In this document: positions 18,879 through 27,871 of the stretch, one piece after another
How positions within the stretch are numbered: position 1 is the stretch's first letter
How the letters are laid out: each line of letters opens with the position of its first letter
From: Neptunicoccus sediminis
GTDB taxonomy: Bacteria > Pseudomonadota > Alphaproteobacteria > Rhodobacterales > Rhodobacteraceae
DNA length: 64,000 bases
Direction of reading: 5' to 3'
Assembly (NCBI RefSeq): GCF_001719615.1
Contig: NZ_MDVX01000002.1
Span: 434,001 to 498,000 of the forward strand
The notes under the pieces: model-generated
The model's input: only the letters and a program-made list of their open reading frames with translations
What the model was told of the DNA's origin: nothing
Database searches by the model: none
Translations under genes and position numbers: made by a program

Positions 18879-19889
18879 TTAGTCGCGGCGGCGGCGTCTT
18901 GTACGTGTCTCGCCGGTTCTGGCGGTCGTGCCGTCGTCTGCGGACGAAAAATCGCCCATCCGCTCCGCGATGAGCGCCAGATCCGGCGTTTCGCCTTTTT
19001 GCGTGGACTCGAGCGACTTGCGCATGGCGGCAAGATGTTCGGGCATCGTGCCACAGCACCCGCCAATAATAGAGGCCCCGCAATCCCGCGCCAGAACAGC
19101 GTATTCCGCCATCAGCGTGGGCGTCCCGTTGTAATGGATATGACCATCCACATACTTTGGAATCCCCGCATTGCCCTTGGCGATCAGCGGACGGTCCGGA
19201 TTGGCCGCTGACATACCCAGAATGGTGCGCAGCAGGTCAGAGGCCCCGACCCCGCAGTTTGCACCAAAGGCAAAGGGTTTATAGTCCATGCCGTTAACCA
19301 TATCGACCATACCGTTGGATGTGACACCCATCATGGTCCGACCGGCGGTGTCAAAGCTCATTGTGCCACACCAGGGCGCGCCGATATTGCCGATTGCTTC
19401 GGCGGCGGCGGCATATTCTTCGGGGGCGGAAATGGTTTCCACCCAAAGCACATCTGCCCCGCCTTCCACCAAACCTGTGGCCTGTTCTTCAAAAATTTCG
19501 ACCGCATCCGCATGGGACAGGGTGCCAACCGGCAGCATAATGTCCCCCGTCGGACCCATCGATCCGGCAACGATCACATCGCGCCCGGCCTTATCCGCCA
19601 CTTCCCGACCGATCTCGGCCGAAATGCGGGACAGTTCCCGCGCACGGCTCTGGGCGTTGTGCAGCTTAAGTCGCGCGGCGTTGCCGCCGAAACTGTTGGT
19701 CAGAAACATATCGGAACCGGCGTCTACAGCCCCCTGATACAATTTGGTGATCCGGTCGGGATGCCAGTCGTTCCACATCTCGGGCGCTTCACCGGCTTCC
19801 AGACCCATGTTGAACAGGTTGGTCCCTGTCGCACCATCGGTCAGGATCCAGCCTTGGGTATCCAGAAGTTTCTGTAGTTTCTCAGACAT
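18879..19889 (-). CDS. Homocysteine S-methyltransferase (betaine-homocysteine methyltransferase family), probable part of a split methionine synthase
   Basis: A 336-residue zinc methyltransferase that would pass a methyl group to homocysteine to make methionine. The (beta/alpha)8 barrel opens with ILTDGATGTNL. The three zinc cysteines are visible as Cys212 (GANCG) and Cys278-Cys279 (GGCCG). The C-terminal tail ends in an arginine-rich stretch (RTRRRRRD) after the barrel. The start has GGAG six bases before the ATG, and directly before that lies a 7-bp hairpin. The corrinoid partner follows 136 bases downstream. Whether the methyl donor is the corrinoid protein or a betaine is not proven by sequence. 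Confidence 0.88.
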   Translation of the reverse strand: MSEKLQKLLDTQGWILTDGATGTNLFNMGLEAGEAPEMWNDWHPDRITKLYQGAVDAGSDMFLTNSFGGNAARLKLHNAQSRARELSRISAEIGREVADKAGRDVIVAGSMGPTGDIMLPVGTLSHADAVEIFEEQATGLVEGGADVLWVETISAPEEYAAAAEAIGNIGAPWCGTMSFDTAGRTMMGVTSNGMVDMVNGMDYKPFAFGANCGVGASDLLRTILGMSAANPDRPLIAKGNAGIPKYVDGHIHYNGTPTLMAEYAVLARDCGASIIGGCCGTMPEHLAAMRKSLESTQKGETPDLALIAERMGDFSSADDGTTARTGETRTRRRRRD

Positions 19890-19899
19890 ATATTGCTCC

Positions 19900-19927
19900 G
19901 CGTAAGGCCGTATTAGCCAGCTTACGC
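19900..19927 (-). promoter_or_regulatory. Hairpin abutting the ribosome site of the homocysteine methyltransferase gene
   Basis: On the minus strand GCGTAAG and CTTACGC form a perfect 7-bp stem with a 14-base loop. The stem ends one base from the GGAG ribosome site (19899-19896) of the methyltransferase ATG at 19889. A structure there could limit ribosome access. I could not match it to SAM-II, SAH or SAM/SAH riboswitch patterns. Confidence 0.35.
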
Positions 19928-19977
19928 CTCCGTGTCACATGGACCGGCAGGGCGCAAATTCTTTCTTAGCATATTGA

Positions 19978-20409
19978 TTATGAATCTGCCGCGAGTTTGC
20001 GCTGTGCGAGGGATTGAATCCGCACGATCATCGCCCGCAAACCGTTGGACCGCTGCGCTGAAAGGTGCTGATCCAGACCCAGTTGCGCAAAGGCCGCCGC
20101 CGCATCCGTATCGACAACCTGCTGCACCGTCACATTGTTAAACAGCGCATGCAGGATCGCGATCAGGCCGCGCACAATCATTGCATCGCTTTCCCCCTGA
20201 AAGGTGAACACCGCTTCCGGCCCGTCCCCTTCGATATGGGGCACGATCCAGACCTGCGAGGCGCAACCGTCCACTTTGGTAGCGGGCACCCGCAGTGCCT
20301 CGTTCAGTTCGGGCATCGCCTTGCCCATGTCGATGACATGGCGGTAGCGGTCCTCCCAGTCGTCAAGGAATTCAAATGTTTCCACGATTTCCTGAAAATC
20401 TTCAGTCAT
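19978..20409 (-). CDS. sufE: Fe-S cluster assembly sulfur acceptor SufE
   Basis: A 143-residue SufE-family protein that takes persulfide sulfur from the cysteine desulfurase SufS and delivers it for Fe-S cluster assembly. The acceptor is Cys49 in KVDGCASQVW, with the typical DWEDRYRHVIDMGK helix before it and a RSNGLRAM segment near the end. The suf operon itself is not here, so it is a stand-alone copy, as is common in Rhodobacterales. Confidence 0.93.
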   Translation of the reverse strand: MTEDFQEIVETFEFLDDWEDRYRHVIDMGKAMPELNEALRVPATKVDGCASQVWIVPHIEGDGPEAVFTFQGESDAMIVRGLIAILHALFNNVTVQQVVDTDAAAAFAQLGLDQHLSAQRSNGLRAMIVRIQSLAQRKLAADS

Positions 20410-20566
20410 TCTTAACCGTTCCTGCGTAAATCCTGTGGGATACCTAAGTCCCCTGCCCGATCAGGTCCACCAATAATTCGACACCGCGTCACTCGGCCCT
20501 TTTCTTTGAAACCCGTTTTGGCTAACACTTGGCCCGTAAATAAAAGACCAACAACGGGGTCGGCAG

Positions 20567-21112
20567 ATGAAAAAACTTATAGGCGCAGTTCTCCTTGTCG
20601 GGATGGTCTCCTCTTGCGGCTTGGGCAACAGCGCAGGCAATAGCGCGGGTAGCAGTGCCGGCAGCAGCGCCAACAGCGCCGGTTCCGCAAGCAGTGCAGG
20701 ATCCGCCGGAAGCGCCAGTTCAGCAGGCAGCTTTGGCAACCTGTTTGGCCGCCGCAACCGTGTGGACCAGCGGGTTGATCCGGTAATCCAGAACAATGGC
20801 GGCCTGATCAGCGTCATTAAAGAGGCCCGTTTTGAACGGGCTCGGGGTGGCGCAATCATCCGCGCCCGTGGTGTGGCCCCCCGTCAGGGGTATTATGACG
20901 CCAGCCTCTACAGCGCGACCGGCCTGAAACCCGATGCAAACGGCGATATAACGCTGGAGTTTCGCGCCAAGGAACCGCAGTTCCAAACCAATGTTCTGGG
21001 AGAGCATAGCCGCGAAATAGATGTGGGAATTTTCATCTCGAACCAGAAGCTGAACGCTGCAAACGCCATTCGCGTGGTCGGGCGCCAGAACCAGATCAGC
21101 CTGAGACGCTGA
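20567..21112 (+). CDS. Hypothetical lipoprotein with a Ser-Ala-Gly repeat linker
   Basis: 181 residues. The start MKKLIGAVLLVGMVSSCG is a lipoprotein signal with lipobox VSSC (Cys17). Next comes a low-complexity tether of repeated Ser-Ala-Gly(-Asn) units (about residues 21-56). A globular part (about 60-181) follows with an alternating pattern that suggests beta strands. It stands alone between sufE and rnd. I do not recognise the globular domain. The flexible linker suggests it is held away from the membrane. Confidence 0.75.
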   Translation: MKKLIGAVLLVGMVSSCGLGNSAGNSAGSSAGSSANSAGSASSAGSAGSASSAGSFGNLFGRRNRVDQRVDPVIQNNGGLISVIKEARFERARGGAIIRARGVAPRQGYYDASLYSATGLKPDANGDITLEFRAKEPQFQTNVLGEHSREIDVGIFISNQKLNAANAIRVVGRQNQISLRR

Positions 21113-21171
21113 TCGCGGCACCAGTTCAGGACGAACCACCGGCCCTGTCGCTTGCGCCAGGGCCGTTTTAG

Positions 21172-22329
21172 TTAGATATGTACGATTTTCACGCTGCTGC
21201 CATCCGCAGACAGGGCCACCTTGCCATCGCAAAGGTCCTTGGCATCCTTGCCGAACACCTCGTTTCGCCAGCCGCGAAACACCTGATCCGCACCCAGACC
21301 CGCCGCAATATCATCAAGATCAGAGGCATTGGCGATCAGCTTTTGCGCAACGCCGGATTCCTCGGCCTTGGCTTTCAGAAGCACGCGCAAGAGATCCGCC
21401 AGACCTTCACTGCCCTGCGGACGCTGCCTTGCCTTGGCGACATGGGGCAGTTTGTCATTCGGGATCGCATCGGCCGCTTTGACCGCCGCCAGAATACCTT
21501 CACCAATGGCGCCCTTGCGGGCCTCGCGCAGCAACAGACGGGATTTGCCCAGATCGCCAAGCACCTTGGGTCGTGTGGCCGCAACCTCCATCAACGCATC
21601 ATCCTTGAATACGCGGTTGCGCGGGATGTTGCGTTCCTGGGCATAGGACTCGCGGAATTTGGCGAGTTCTTGCACCGTTGCCAGAAAACGTCGGGAATTG
21701 CTGCGGGTTTTCAACCGCTTCCACGCATCGTCAGGATTGGCGTTATAGGTTTCGGGATTGGTCAGGATCTCGACCTCTTCCTCCACCCAAGAGGTGCGCT
21801 TCGTCTGGTGCAGCTTGCGCTTTAGAAACTCGTAAATCTCGCGCAGATGGGTCACATCGCCCAACGCGTAATGCTTTTGCTTGTCCGACAAAGGCCGCGC
21901 CGACCAGTCGGTAAACCGCGAGGATTTGTCCAACTGCGCCTTGGCAATCTTGCGCACCAGCGTTTCATAGCCGACCTGTTCGCCAAAACCGCAAACCATC
22001 GCCGCCACTTGCGTATCAAAGAAGGGTTTCGGAAAAATCCCGCGATCCACGTAGAAAATCTCAAGATCCTGCCGCGCCGCGTGAAATACTTTCACCACGC
22101 TTTCGTCCTGAAACAGCGCATAAAGCGGATCAAGGGACAGCCCGGGTTCAAGCACGTCGATCAGCACAGCGCCCTCATCCCCTTCACCGGGATGGGCCAT
22201 CTGGATCAGACAAAGCTTGGAATAATAGGTGCGCTCCCGCAGGAACTCGGTGTCGAGTGTGACATAATCGAATTGGGCGCAATGGGCACAAAACTCTGCC
22301 AGCTGTTCGGTGGTTGTTATTGTTCTCAT
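21172..22329 (-). CDS. rnd: Ribonuclease D
   Basis: A 385-residue 3'-5' exoribonuclease that trims tRNA precursors and other stable RNA. The DEDDy active site is visible as DTEF (ExoI) near residue 21, HAARQDLEI (ExoII), and YALGDVTHL (ExoIII) with its tyrosine. HRDC-type domains follow from about residue 205. The gene lies upstream of, and on the same strand as, a tRNA-Asn gene; the product may process such tRNAs in general. Confidence 0.95.
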   Translation of the reverse strand: MRTITTTEQLAEFCAHCAQFDYVTLDTEFLRERTYYSKLCLIQMAHPGEGDEGAVLIDVLEPGLSLDPLYALFQDESVVKVFHAARQDLEIFYVDRGIFPKPFFDTQVAAMVCGFGEQVGYETLVRKIAKAQLDKSSRFTDWSARPLSDKQKHYALGDVTHLREIYEFLKRKLHQTKRTSWVEEEVEILTNPETYNANPDDAWKRLKTRSNSRRFLATVQELAKFRESYAQERNIPRNRVFKDDALMEVAATRPKVLGDLGKSRLLLREARKGAIGEGILAAVKAADAIPNDKLPHVAKARQRPQGSEGLADLLRVLLKAKAEESGVAQKLIANASDLDDIAAGLGADQVFRGWRNEVFGKDAKDLCDGKVALSADGSSVKIVHI

Positions 22330-22396
22330 AAACAGGGCTTAGTTTTTTTCGCTGCGATCTTCAAGGTATGAAAACCGCAGTCGGTCAGGGGAAAAA

Positions 22397-22471
22397 TGGC
22401 TCCGGCGGTAGGGATCGAACCTACGACCAATTGATTAACAGTCAACTGCTCTACCGCTGAGCTACGCCGGA
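22397..22471 (-). tRNA. tRNA-Asn (GTT)
   Basis: A 75-base cloverleaf on the minus strand with encoded CCA. The acceptor TCCGGCG pairs with CGCCGGA, the anticodon loop is CTGTTAA (anticodon GTT) and the T arm contains GTTCGATCC. No inserted element follows its 3' end. Confidence 0.96.
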
Positions 22472-22546
22472 ACATTTTTACCTTGCGGTGATGGGCGTAT
22501 AGCAAAGGCTATTTGGGGCGTCCATAGGCATTTTGCCTGTTTTTGA

Positions 22547-23473
22547 TTATTTTTCAAAGAACACCGCATCGACGCTGATCGGGCGGTCTGCTTGCACGAG
22601 ATTTCGCTCTGACAGGTCGATCAAATGGGCAAAAACATTGCGTGTTGCGGCGGGGATCAGGCGGGGGTCTACATCCGTGTAAATCTGTTCGGCCAGTTGC
22701 AGCGCGGTTGCGGGATTACCCCCTGCGAGTGCCTGACGAATCTGGCTCTCGCGGGATTTGCGGTGGCGAATCTGATGCGAGACCATAGCGGCGGGATCTT
22801 TGATCGCCCCGCCGTGACCGGGAAAATAAACGCTGTCCCCGTCCCGCGCGGCCAGTTTTTCCATCGAGGCCATAAAGCTGGTCAAATCACCGTCCGGCGG
22901 CGACACCATCGTTGTGGCCCAGCCCATGACATGATCGCCCGTCAGCACCGCGCCTGTGCCCTGCACGGCGAAGCACAGGTGGTTGGACAGATGTCCGGGC
23001 GTATGTATCGCCTCCAGCGCCCAGCCATCGCCCTTGATGACTTCGCCGTCTGCAATCTTGCGATCCGGTGCGAATCCTTCGTCGATGCCTTCATTGCCGC
23101 CAAGGTTGCCTTGGGCGGCCAGCCGCTCCATCACCGCACTGCGCCCTTCGTTTGCGGTGCCAAACCCCAGCACAGGTGCGCCGGTGGCGTCGGACAGGCG
23201 GCGACACAGGGGCGAGTGGTCCACATGGGAGTGGGTCACAAGGATATGGCTGACCGGCCGCCCGTCAATCGCCCGCAGCAAAGCCTCTAGGTGGGCGTCA
23301 TTGTCCGGCCCCGGATCCACCACCGCCAGCGCACCCTGCCCCACCAGATAGGTCTGGGTGCCGGTAAAGGTCATCGGTCCGGCATTGGGCGCTGTGACAA
23401 CGCCGATCAGCGGCGTCAGTTGCACCAGCTCTCCGGTTTTCGGGGTATAATTGCGATCAAACGGATCAGACAT
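22547..23473 (-). CDS. MBL-fold metal hydrolase, LACTB2/glyoxalase-II-like
   Basis: A 308-residue metallo-beta-lactamase-fold protein. The metal motif THSHVDHSPL (HxHxDH) is at about residues 84-93, a further histidine is in HTPGHLSNHL, and a GDHVMGW aspartate segment follows. A helical C-terminal domain of the LACTB2 type comes next. I set the start at the ATG at 23473 with GGAG before it; the open frame upstream to 24250 is only the reverse of the kinase gene. It is divergent from that kinase gene with about 60 bases between the starts. The substrate is unknown; related proteins act on thioesters or nucleic acid. Confidence 0.87.
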   Translation of the reverse strand: MSDPFDRNYTPKTGELVQLTPLIGVVTAPNAGPMTFTGTQTYLVGQGALAVVDPGPDNDAHLEALLRAIDGRPVSHILVTHSHVDHSPLCRRLSDATGAPVLGFGTANEGRSAVMERLAAQGNLGGNEGIDEGFAPDRKIADGEVIKGDGWALEAIHTPGHLSNHLCFAVQGTGAVLTGDHVMGWATTMVSPPDGDLTSFMASMEKLAARDGDSVYFPGHGGAIKDPAAMVSHQIRHRKSRESQIRQALAGGNPATALQLAEQIYTDVDPRLIPAATRNVFAHLIDLSERNLVQADRPISVDAVFFEK

Positions 23474-23533
23474 CAGCGGCTCTCCAGCTTTGGGTTGCAC
23501 AGGGGCGGTTCCGCCCGTAACGCTGTTGTGGTG

Positions 23534-24853
23534 ATGTTTAACAAATGGCTCAAGCCCTATCTGCCCCGCTCTCTGTTCGGCCGCGCCTTTATGATCCTTG
23601 CGGTGCCCATTGTGCTGATTCAGGTCGTGGTGGGCGTGGTTTTTGTGGAACGGCTGTTTCAGGACGTGACGCGGCAGATGACACAATCCACATCCCTTGA
23701 CCTCAACCACCTGATTGCACTGCTGGAATCCGGACAGGACACCACTCAGGCGGCGCGGGATCTGCAAATCACGCTGCGCCCTGTGCCCGATGCGGATCTG
23801 GACGCGCCCGACCGGTTGAAGGACAGTCTGGATTTTTCGGGACGCTACGTCATTGAAACATTGCGCGCCGAAGTGCCGGAGGCCCGCGTCATAGACCTTG
23901 CCAACCCCAAAAGCACCGTGACCCTTATCGCAGAGGTGAACAGCACCCCTTATGCGTTCACCCTGCCCCGCAAGCGGGTCTCTGCCGCCAACCCGCACCA
24001 GTTGCTGGTGGCGATGGTGGCAGCGGCGATTTTCCTGACAGCCCTGGCGGCGGCCTTTCTGCGCAACCAGATCAGCCCCGTACGCCGTCTGGCCCGTGCT
24101 GCGGATGCCTTCGGGAAAGGCCAGTCCCTGCCGCTCTATCCCCGTGGCGCCTCCGAAGTGCGGGCGGCCACCAATGCGTTTTTGTCCATGCGATCCCGGA
24201 TTGAGCGGCAGATCGAACAGCGCACGCTGATGCTGTCGGGTGTCAGCCACGACCTGCGCACGCCGCTCACACGGTTGAAACTGTCCCTGTCGCTGCTGGA
24301 TTCAGACGACGAAGAGACCACCCTGATGGCGCGGGATCTGGACGAGATGGAGGACATCCTGAACGAGTTTCTGGCCTTTGCCAAAGGCGACAGCGAGGAA
24401 CAGGATGAAATGGTGTCCCCCCTTGCGCTGGCCGAGCAGGTCGTCGCCAATGCAGAGCGCGGCGGTCGGGTTGTGCCGCTGAACCTTGAAGGGGCCGAAG
24501 CCGCAGAGGAACCCGTCAAAATGCGCCGCCCCGCCGTGCAGCGGGCGATTGCAAACCTGCTGTCCAATGCGGCGAAATACGGCGACCAAAGCGAGCTGAC
24601 CCTATACACGGGGGCGGGTTTTGTAGAGTTCGTGGTGGAAGACAACGGCCCCGGCATCCACCCCGATCAACGGGAAACCGCCGTAAAACCCTTCGCCCGC
24701 CTCGACACCGCGCGCAATCAGGACAAAGGCAGCGGAGTGGGACTCGGCCTCGCCATAGCCGCCGATATTGCGAGAAGTCACGGGGGGAGTTTGAACCTCG
24801 GCGACAGTGAGAGACTGGGTGGTTTGAAGGCAGCGTTTAGGTTACCTAGGTAG
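23534..24853 (+). CDS. EnvZ-like sensor histidine kinase without an adjacent regulator
   Basis: A 439-residue membrane kinase: helix about 15-40, a short periplasmic sensor region, helix about 155-180, HAMP, then a HisKA domain with GVSHDLRTPLTRL and an ATPase domain with NAAKYG, DNGPGI and GVGLGLAIA boxes. The ATG at 23534 is preceded by two GTG codons in frame, so the start may be 3-6 bases earlier. Such kinases normally sit beside an OmpR-type regulator; here the next plus-strand space is taken by an AT-rich islet and no regulator is visible within the window on either side. Confidence 0.87.
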   Translation: MFNKWLKPYLPRSLFGRAFMILAVPIVLIQVVVGVVFVERLFQDVTRQMTQSTSLDLNHLIALLESGQDTTQAARDLQITLRPVPDADLDAPDRLKDSLDFSGRYVIETLRAEVPEARVIDLANPKSTVTLIAEVNSTPYAFTLPRKRVSAANPHQLLVAMVAAAIFLTALAAAFLRNQISPVRRLARAADAFGKGQSLPLYPRGASEVRAATNAFLSMRSRIERQIEQRTLMLSGVSHDLRTPLTRLKLSLSLLDSDDEETTLMARDLDEMEDILNEFLAFAKGDSEEQDEMVSPLALAEQVVANAERGGRVVPLNLEGAEAAEEPVKMRRPAVQRAIANLLSNAAKYGDQSELTLYTGAGFVEFVVEDNGPGIHPDQRETAVKPFARLDTARNQDKGSGVGLGLAIAADIARSHGGSLNLGDSERLGGLKAAFRLPR

Positions 24854-24869
24854 GGGTTGGTGGGTGCTG

Positions 24870-26120
24870 CTAAATCTTCAAAATTTCTTTCCGAACCTTT
24901 TCGTCTTCTACCTTCAACATAGTGCATATAGCCATACGAACCTTAGGACTGGCCAAACGGTACGCGTCATCAGTCGGAAGGCGCTTCAATAAAGGATTTT
25001 CTCCTTTCGCCAATTTAGACAACTCGCCCGAAATATTTAAGGAAACGCCCGATGTAGTTGTTGGAAAGAGTTTCCTGATTAGCGCCTCTACATCTTTGTA
25101 CGAAAAGCTCTCCTTGTCCAAAACTCCACAAGCATAAATACACTGGTTTCTTCTTGATACTTTGGTTTCCCTCGAATTTAACCTATTTGAAACCATTACG
25201 CAGTAAGCTCTAATAGAGTTTTTAGCCCATTTTTCTACTGCTCGGTTTAGAACATTCTGATCAATCACCCCATTTTTCTTTAAAGCTTCCTTCGCTATTC
25301 TCAAGCCCAATCCTTGAAGCTCTAAGGCGATCCGATCCGTTATACTTAGCATTCGCTCATAGAAAACTTGTGAATTCCCGAGGACGGACAGTTTCAACTG
25401 ATCCTCAAGCCCTCTACGCATCAATAACTTTGCCTCTGTAACACTCATCCGTTCGACTTCGGGTATCTCTTTCAGACGTGTAGATATTGTTTGGATATTT
25501 CCATTCCTAGACAGAATCTCATCGATTCCAACCGGGGTCCCCACAACCACAATTTTCACATCGTAATTGGCGTATATCGGGTCGTCTAAAAGAACCACGC
25601 AGTTAGAGACTTGCTTGCAGAGTTCAGGTTCGTCAGCAATTTGCTCAAAATTGTCGAAAACTATTACTGCTCTCCCTCTTCCGGCCGATTTCCTTAAGTA
25701 TGCCAGAAGTTTCTCAAATGGTTCCTTCTTCCCTCTAACCAATTTCCATGTACCTATGAAATCGAAACCAATACCGGCAGGTTTGGCACCGGCCGATTTG
25801 GAAACCTCATACTCTTGTCGTTCTAGTTCTTCTCTCCGCGAAAGCTTATCATTAAAAGCAGCACCTAATGACCCAAGGGTTGATGCTTGAACTAAGTTAA
25901 CCACTTCGCAAGTTACATTTTCTTGTTTAAAAACTTTTTTGTATAGCCATGACTTTCCGTTACCGCTCTCACCAAATATGACTAGGTGTTGGCTCTCAGA
26001 TAATCCCTCTATCAATTCCTCTTCTAAGTCAGGCCTAGGAATATAAAGATTGGGATTAACGTCTGCCGACCGAGGTGTGAACACTTCATCTGGCTTTAAC
26101 TTTGATGAAAAAAGAACCAA
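24870..26120 (-). CDS. Orphan P-loop (AAA/STAND-like) ATPase in an AT-rich islet
   Basis: A 416-residue ATPase. Walker A is GESGNGKS (residues 50-57), Walker B is AVIVFDNFEQ with Asp156, and a sensor-1-like strand VKIVVVGTP follows near 188-196. The last 200 residues are helical, with a pattern that could be a winged-helix end. Upstream of the P-loop is YIPRPDLEEELIEGL, the 'phosphate-loop-preceding' helix typical of ORC/STAND ATPases. The gene is plainly richer in AT and codon-shifted relative to neighbours, suggesting transfer. It has no partner gene, so an effector may be elsewhere or in the C-terminal part. I do not recognise the exact family. Confidence 0.75.
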   Translation of the reverse strand: MVLFSSKLKPDEVFTPRSADVNPNLYIPRPDLEEELIEGLSESQHLVIFGESGNGKSWLYKKVFKQENVTCEVVNLVQASTLGSLGAAFNDKLSRREELERQEYEVSKSAGAKPAGIGFDFIGTWKLVRGKKEPFEKLLAYLRKSAGRGRAVIVFDNFEQIADEPELCKQVSNCVVLLDDPIYANYDVKIVVVGTPVGIDEILSRNGNIQTISTRLKEIPEVERMSVTEAKLLMRRGLEDQLKLSVLGNSQVFYERMLSITDRIALELQGLGLRIAKEALKKNGVIDQNVLNRAVEKWAKNSIRAYCVMVSNRLNSRETKVSRRNQCIYACGVLDKESFSYKDVEALIRKLFPTTTSGVSLNISGELSKLAKGENPLLKRLPTDDAYRLASPKVRMAICTMLKVEDEKVRKEILKI

Positions 26121-26242
26121 TTTAACCGATCCATCTTATAAAATACGCACGCAGTATAGGTGCACATCTACCATCAGTTCGTTGGGGAATCCAATAGCTT
26201 AAGACAAGGCGTTCAAACATAACCTCTTCTTGCTTAAAAAGA

Positions 26243-27871
26243 TCACCCCTCCAACGCCCGTAACTCCCGCCGCATGATCTTGCTCGTTGCAGTCATTGGC
26301 ATTTCCGTCAGGAATCTGACAGAGCGAGGGGCGACGTGGGGGGAGACTTTTTGTTTTACCCGATCAATCAGCACCTGTTCCATGCCCTCCGGTGACACCC
26401 CTTCGCGCAGGACGATGAAGGCTTTGACCACCTCGCCCCGTATCTCGTCCGGCACGCCGATCACGCCAGCAAAGACCACGTCTTCGTGGCCACCAAGGCA
26501 GGCTTCGATCTCGCTCGGCCCGACGCGGTAACCGGCAGAGGTGATCACATCGTCATCGCGCGATGAAAAGGCGAAGAAGCCGTCTTCGTCGCAGGTGCCG
26601 ATGTCGCCCGTGCGCATCCATTCGCCGCTGAATTTGGCGGCGGTTTTTTCCGGTGCGTTCCAGTATTTCAGGAACATGGCCTTATGGCTGCGGTGGATGG
26701 CTATTTCTCCGGTCTCTCCGGGTTCCAGCGGGATGCCGTCGGGGCCAAGGATCACCACCTCGGCGCCGGGCACCGCCTGCCCCATGCTGTTGGGTTTGGG
26801 ATCAAAGCTGCGCACGCAATTGCCCAGCACAAGGTTGCATTCGGTCTGGCCGTAAATCTCGTTAATGGTCAGCCCCAGCCCCTTGCGCCCCCAGTCAAGA
26901 ATATCCGCGCCCAGTGCCTCACCGCCAGAGAGGACGGATCGCAGGGTTGTTGCGCCGGGTGCCGGCACCTGCCGCATCAGTTTCAGCGCCGTGGGCGGCA
27001 GAAAGGCGTTGCGGATGGAATGGGCGGCGATCAGGTCATAAACCCGTTCAGGATCGAATTTGCCCATGCGGTAGGCCACCACCGGCACGCCGTAATAAAG
27101 GCTCGGCATCAGGGTGTTCATCAATCCGCCCATCCACGCCCAATCCGCCGGCGTCCAATGCAGGTCACCTTTGATGGGAAAGAAATTATGGGCGGTTTCG
27201 ATGCAGGGCAGATGCCCGATCAGCACGCGATGCCCGTGGAGCGCGCCTTTGGGCGGGCCTGTCGTGCCCGAGGTATAGACCAGCAATGCGGGATCATCGG
27301 GGCTGGTGGCCTTCGTGCGAAAACTGTCAGAGGCGGCGTTCAGATCGGCGTGAAAGTCCCGCGCCTGTGGTCCTGCGCCGTCGATACAATAGATGGTTTC
27401 AAGGTCGGGCAGGCGGTTGCGAATCTCCAGCAGTTTGGGCAGGTTGGCGCTGTCCGTCACCACCACCCGCGCCCCGCTGTCGCGCAGCCGGAACTCCAGC
27501 GCGTCGGCCCCGAACAGGGTAAACAGCGGTAGCGCCACGCCTGCGGTTTTGTAGATTCCGAAATGGCAGACAGCGGTTTCAAGGGATTGTTGCAACAGGA
27601 TGGCACAGCGGTCCCCCCGCCCTGCCCCGCCCGCCGTCAGAACATTGGCAAAGCGGTTGGCGAGCCGGTCCAACTGCTGGAACGTGACCGGCGTGGCCGT
27701 GCCGCAATCATTAAGGCAGATCAGCGCCGTACGTTCAGGATCCTGCCGCGCCCAGCGTTCCACACAGGCGCTCGCCATGTTGAAACGGTCCAGTTCCGGC
27801 CATTCAAACGCCACGCGCATCGCCCCCCAACTGTCGCGGCGCGGCACCAGCGGATCGGCAAACCGGATCAT
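26243..27871 (-). CDS. AMP-forming acyl-CoA synthetase
   Basis: A 542-residue ANL-superfamily enzyme that activates a carboxylic acid with ATP and joins it to CoA. Visible motifs are the P-loop YTSGTTGPPKGALHGH, the A5 segment NEIYGQTE, the A7 TGDIG, the A8 hinge SSRDDDVITSAGYRVGPSEIE and the catalytic lysine in ATSKIMRREL. The overall pattern is like medium-chain or acetyl/propionyl synthetases; the acid is not fixed. Its start overlaps the stop of the lipoprotein gene by 4 bases, so those two genes are one operon. Confidence 0.92.
   Translation of the reverse strand: MIRFADPLVPRRDSWGAMRVAFEWPELDRFNMASACVERWARQDPERTALICLNDCGTATPVTFQQLDRLANRFANVLTAGGAGRGDRCAILLQQSLETAVCHFGIYKTAGVALPLFTLFGADALEFRLRDSGARVVVTDSANLPKLLEIRNRLPDLETIYCIDGAGPQARDFHADLNAASDSFRTKATSPDDPALLVYTSGTTGPPKGALHGHRVLIGHLPCIETAHNFFPIKGDLHWTPADWAWMGGLMNTLMPSLYYGVPVVAYRMGKFDPERVYDLIAAHSIRNAFLPPTALKLMRQVPAPGATTLRSVLSGGEALGADILDWGRKGLGLTINEIYGQTECNLVLGNCVRSFDPKPNSMGQAVPGAEVVILGPDGIPLEPGETGEIAIHRSHKAMFLKYWNAPEKTAAKFSGEWMRTGDIGTCDEDGFFAFSSRDDDVITSAGYRVGPSEIEACLGGHEDVVFAGVIGVPDEIRGEVVKAFIVLREGVSPEGMEQVLIDRVKQKVSPHVAPRSVRFLTEMPMTATSKIMRRELRALEG

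Noticed and set aside
23474-24250. N-terminal 259-residue extension of the MBL hydrolase frame
   Set aside because: It runs antisense through the kinase gene. The family start fits at 23473, which has its own ribosome site.
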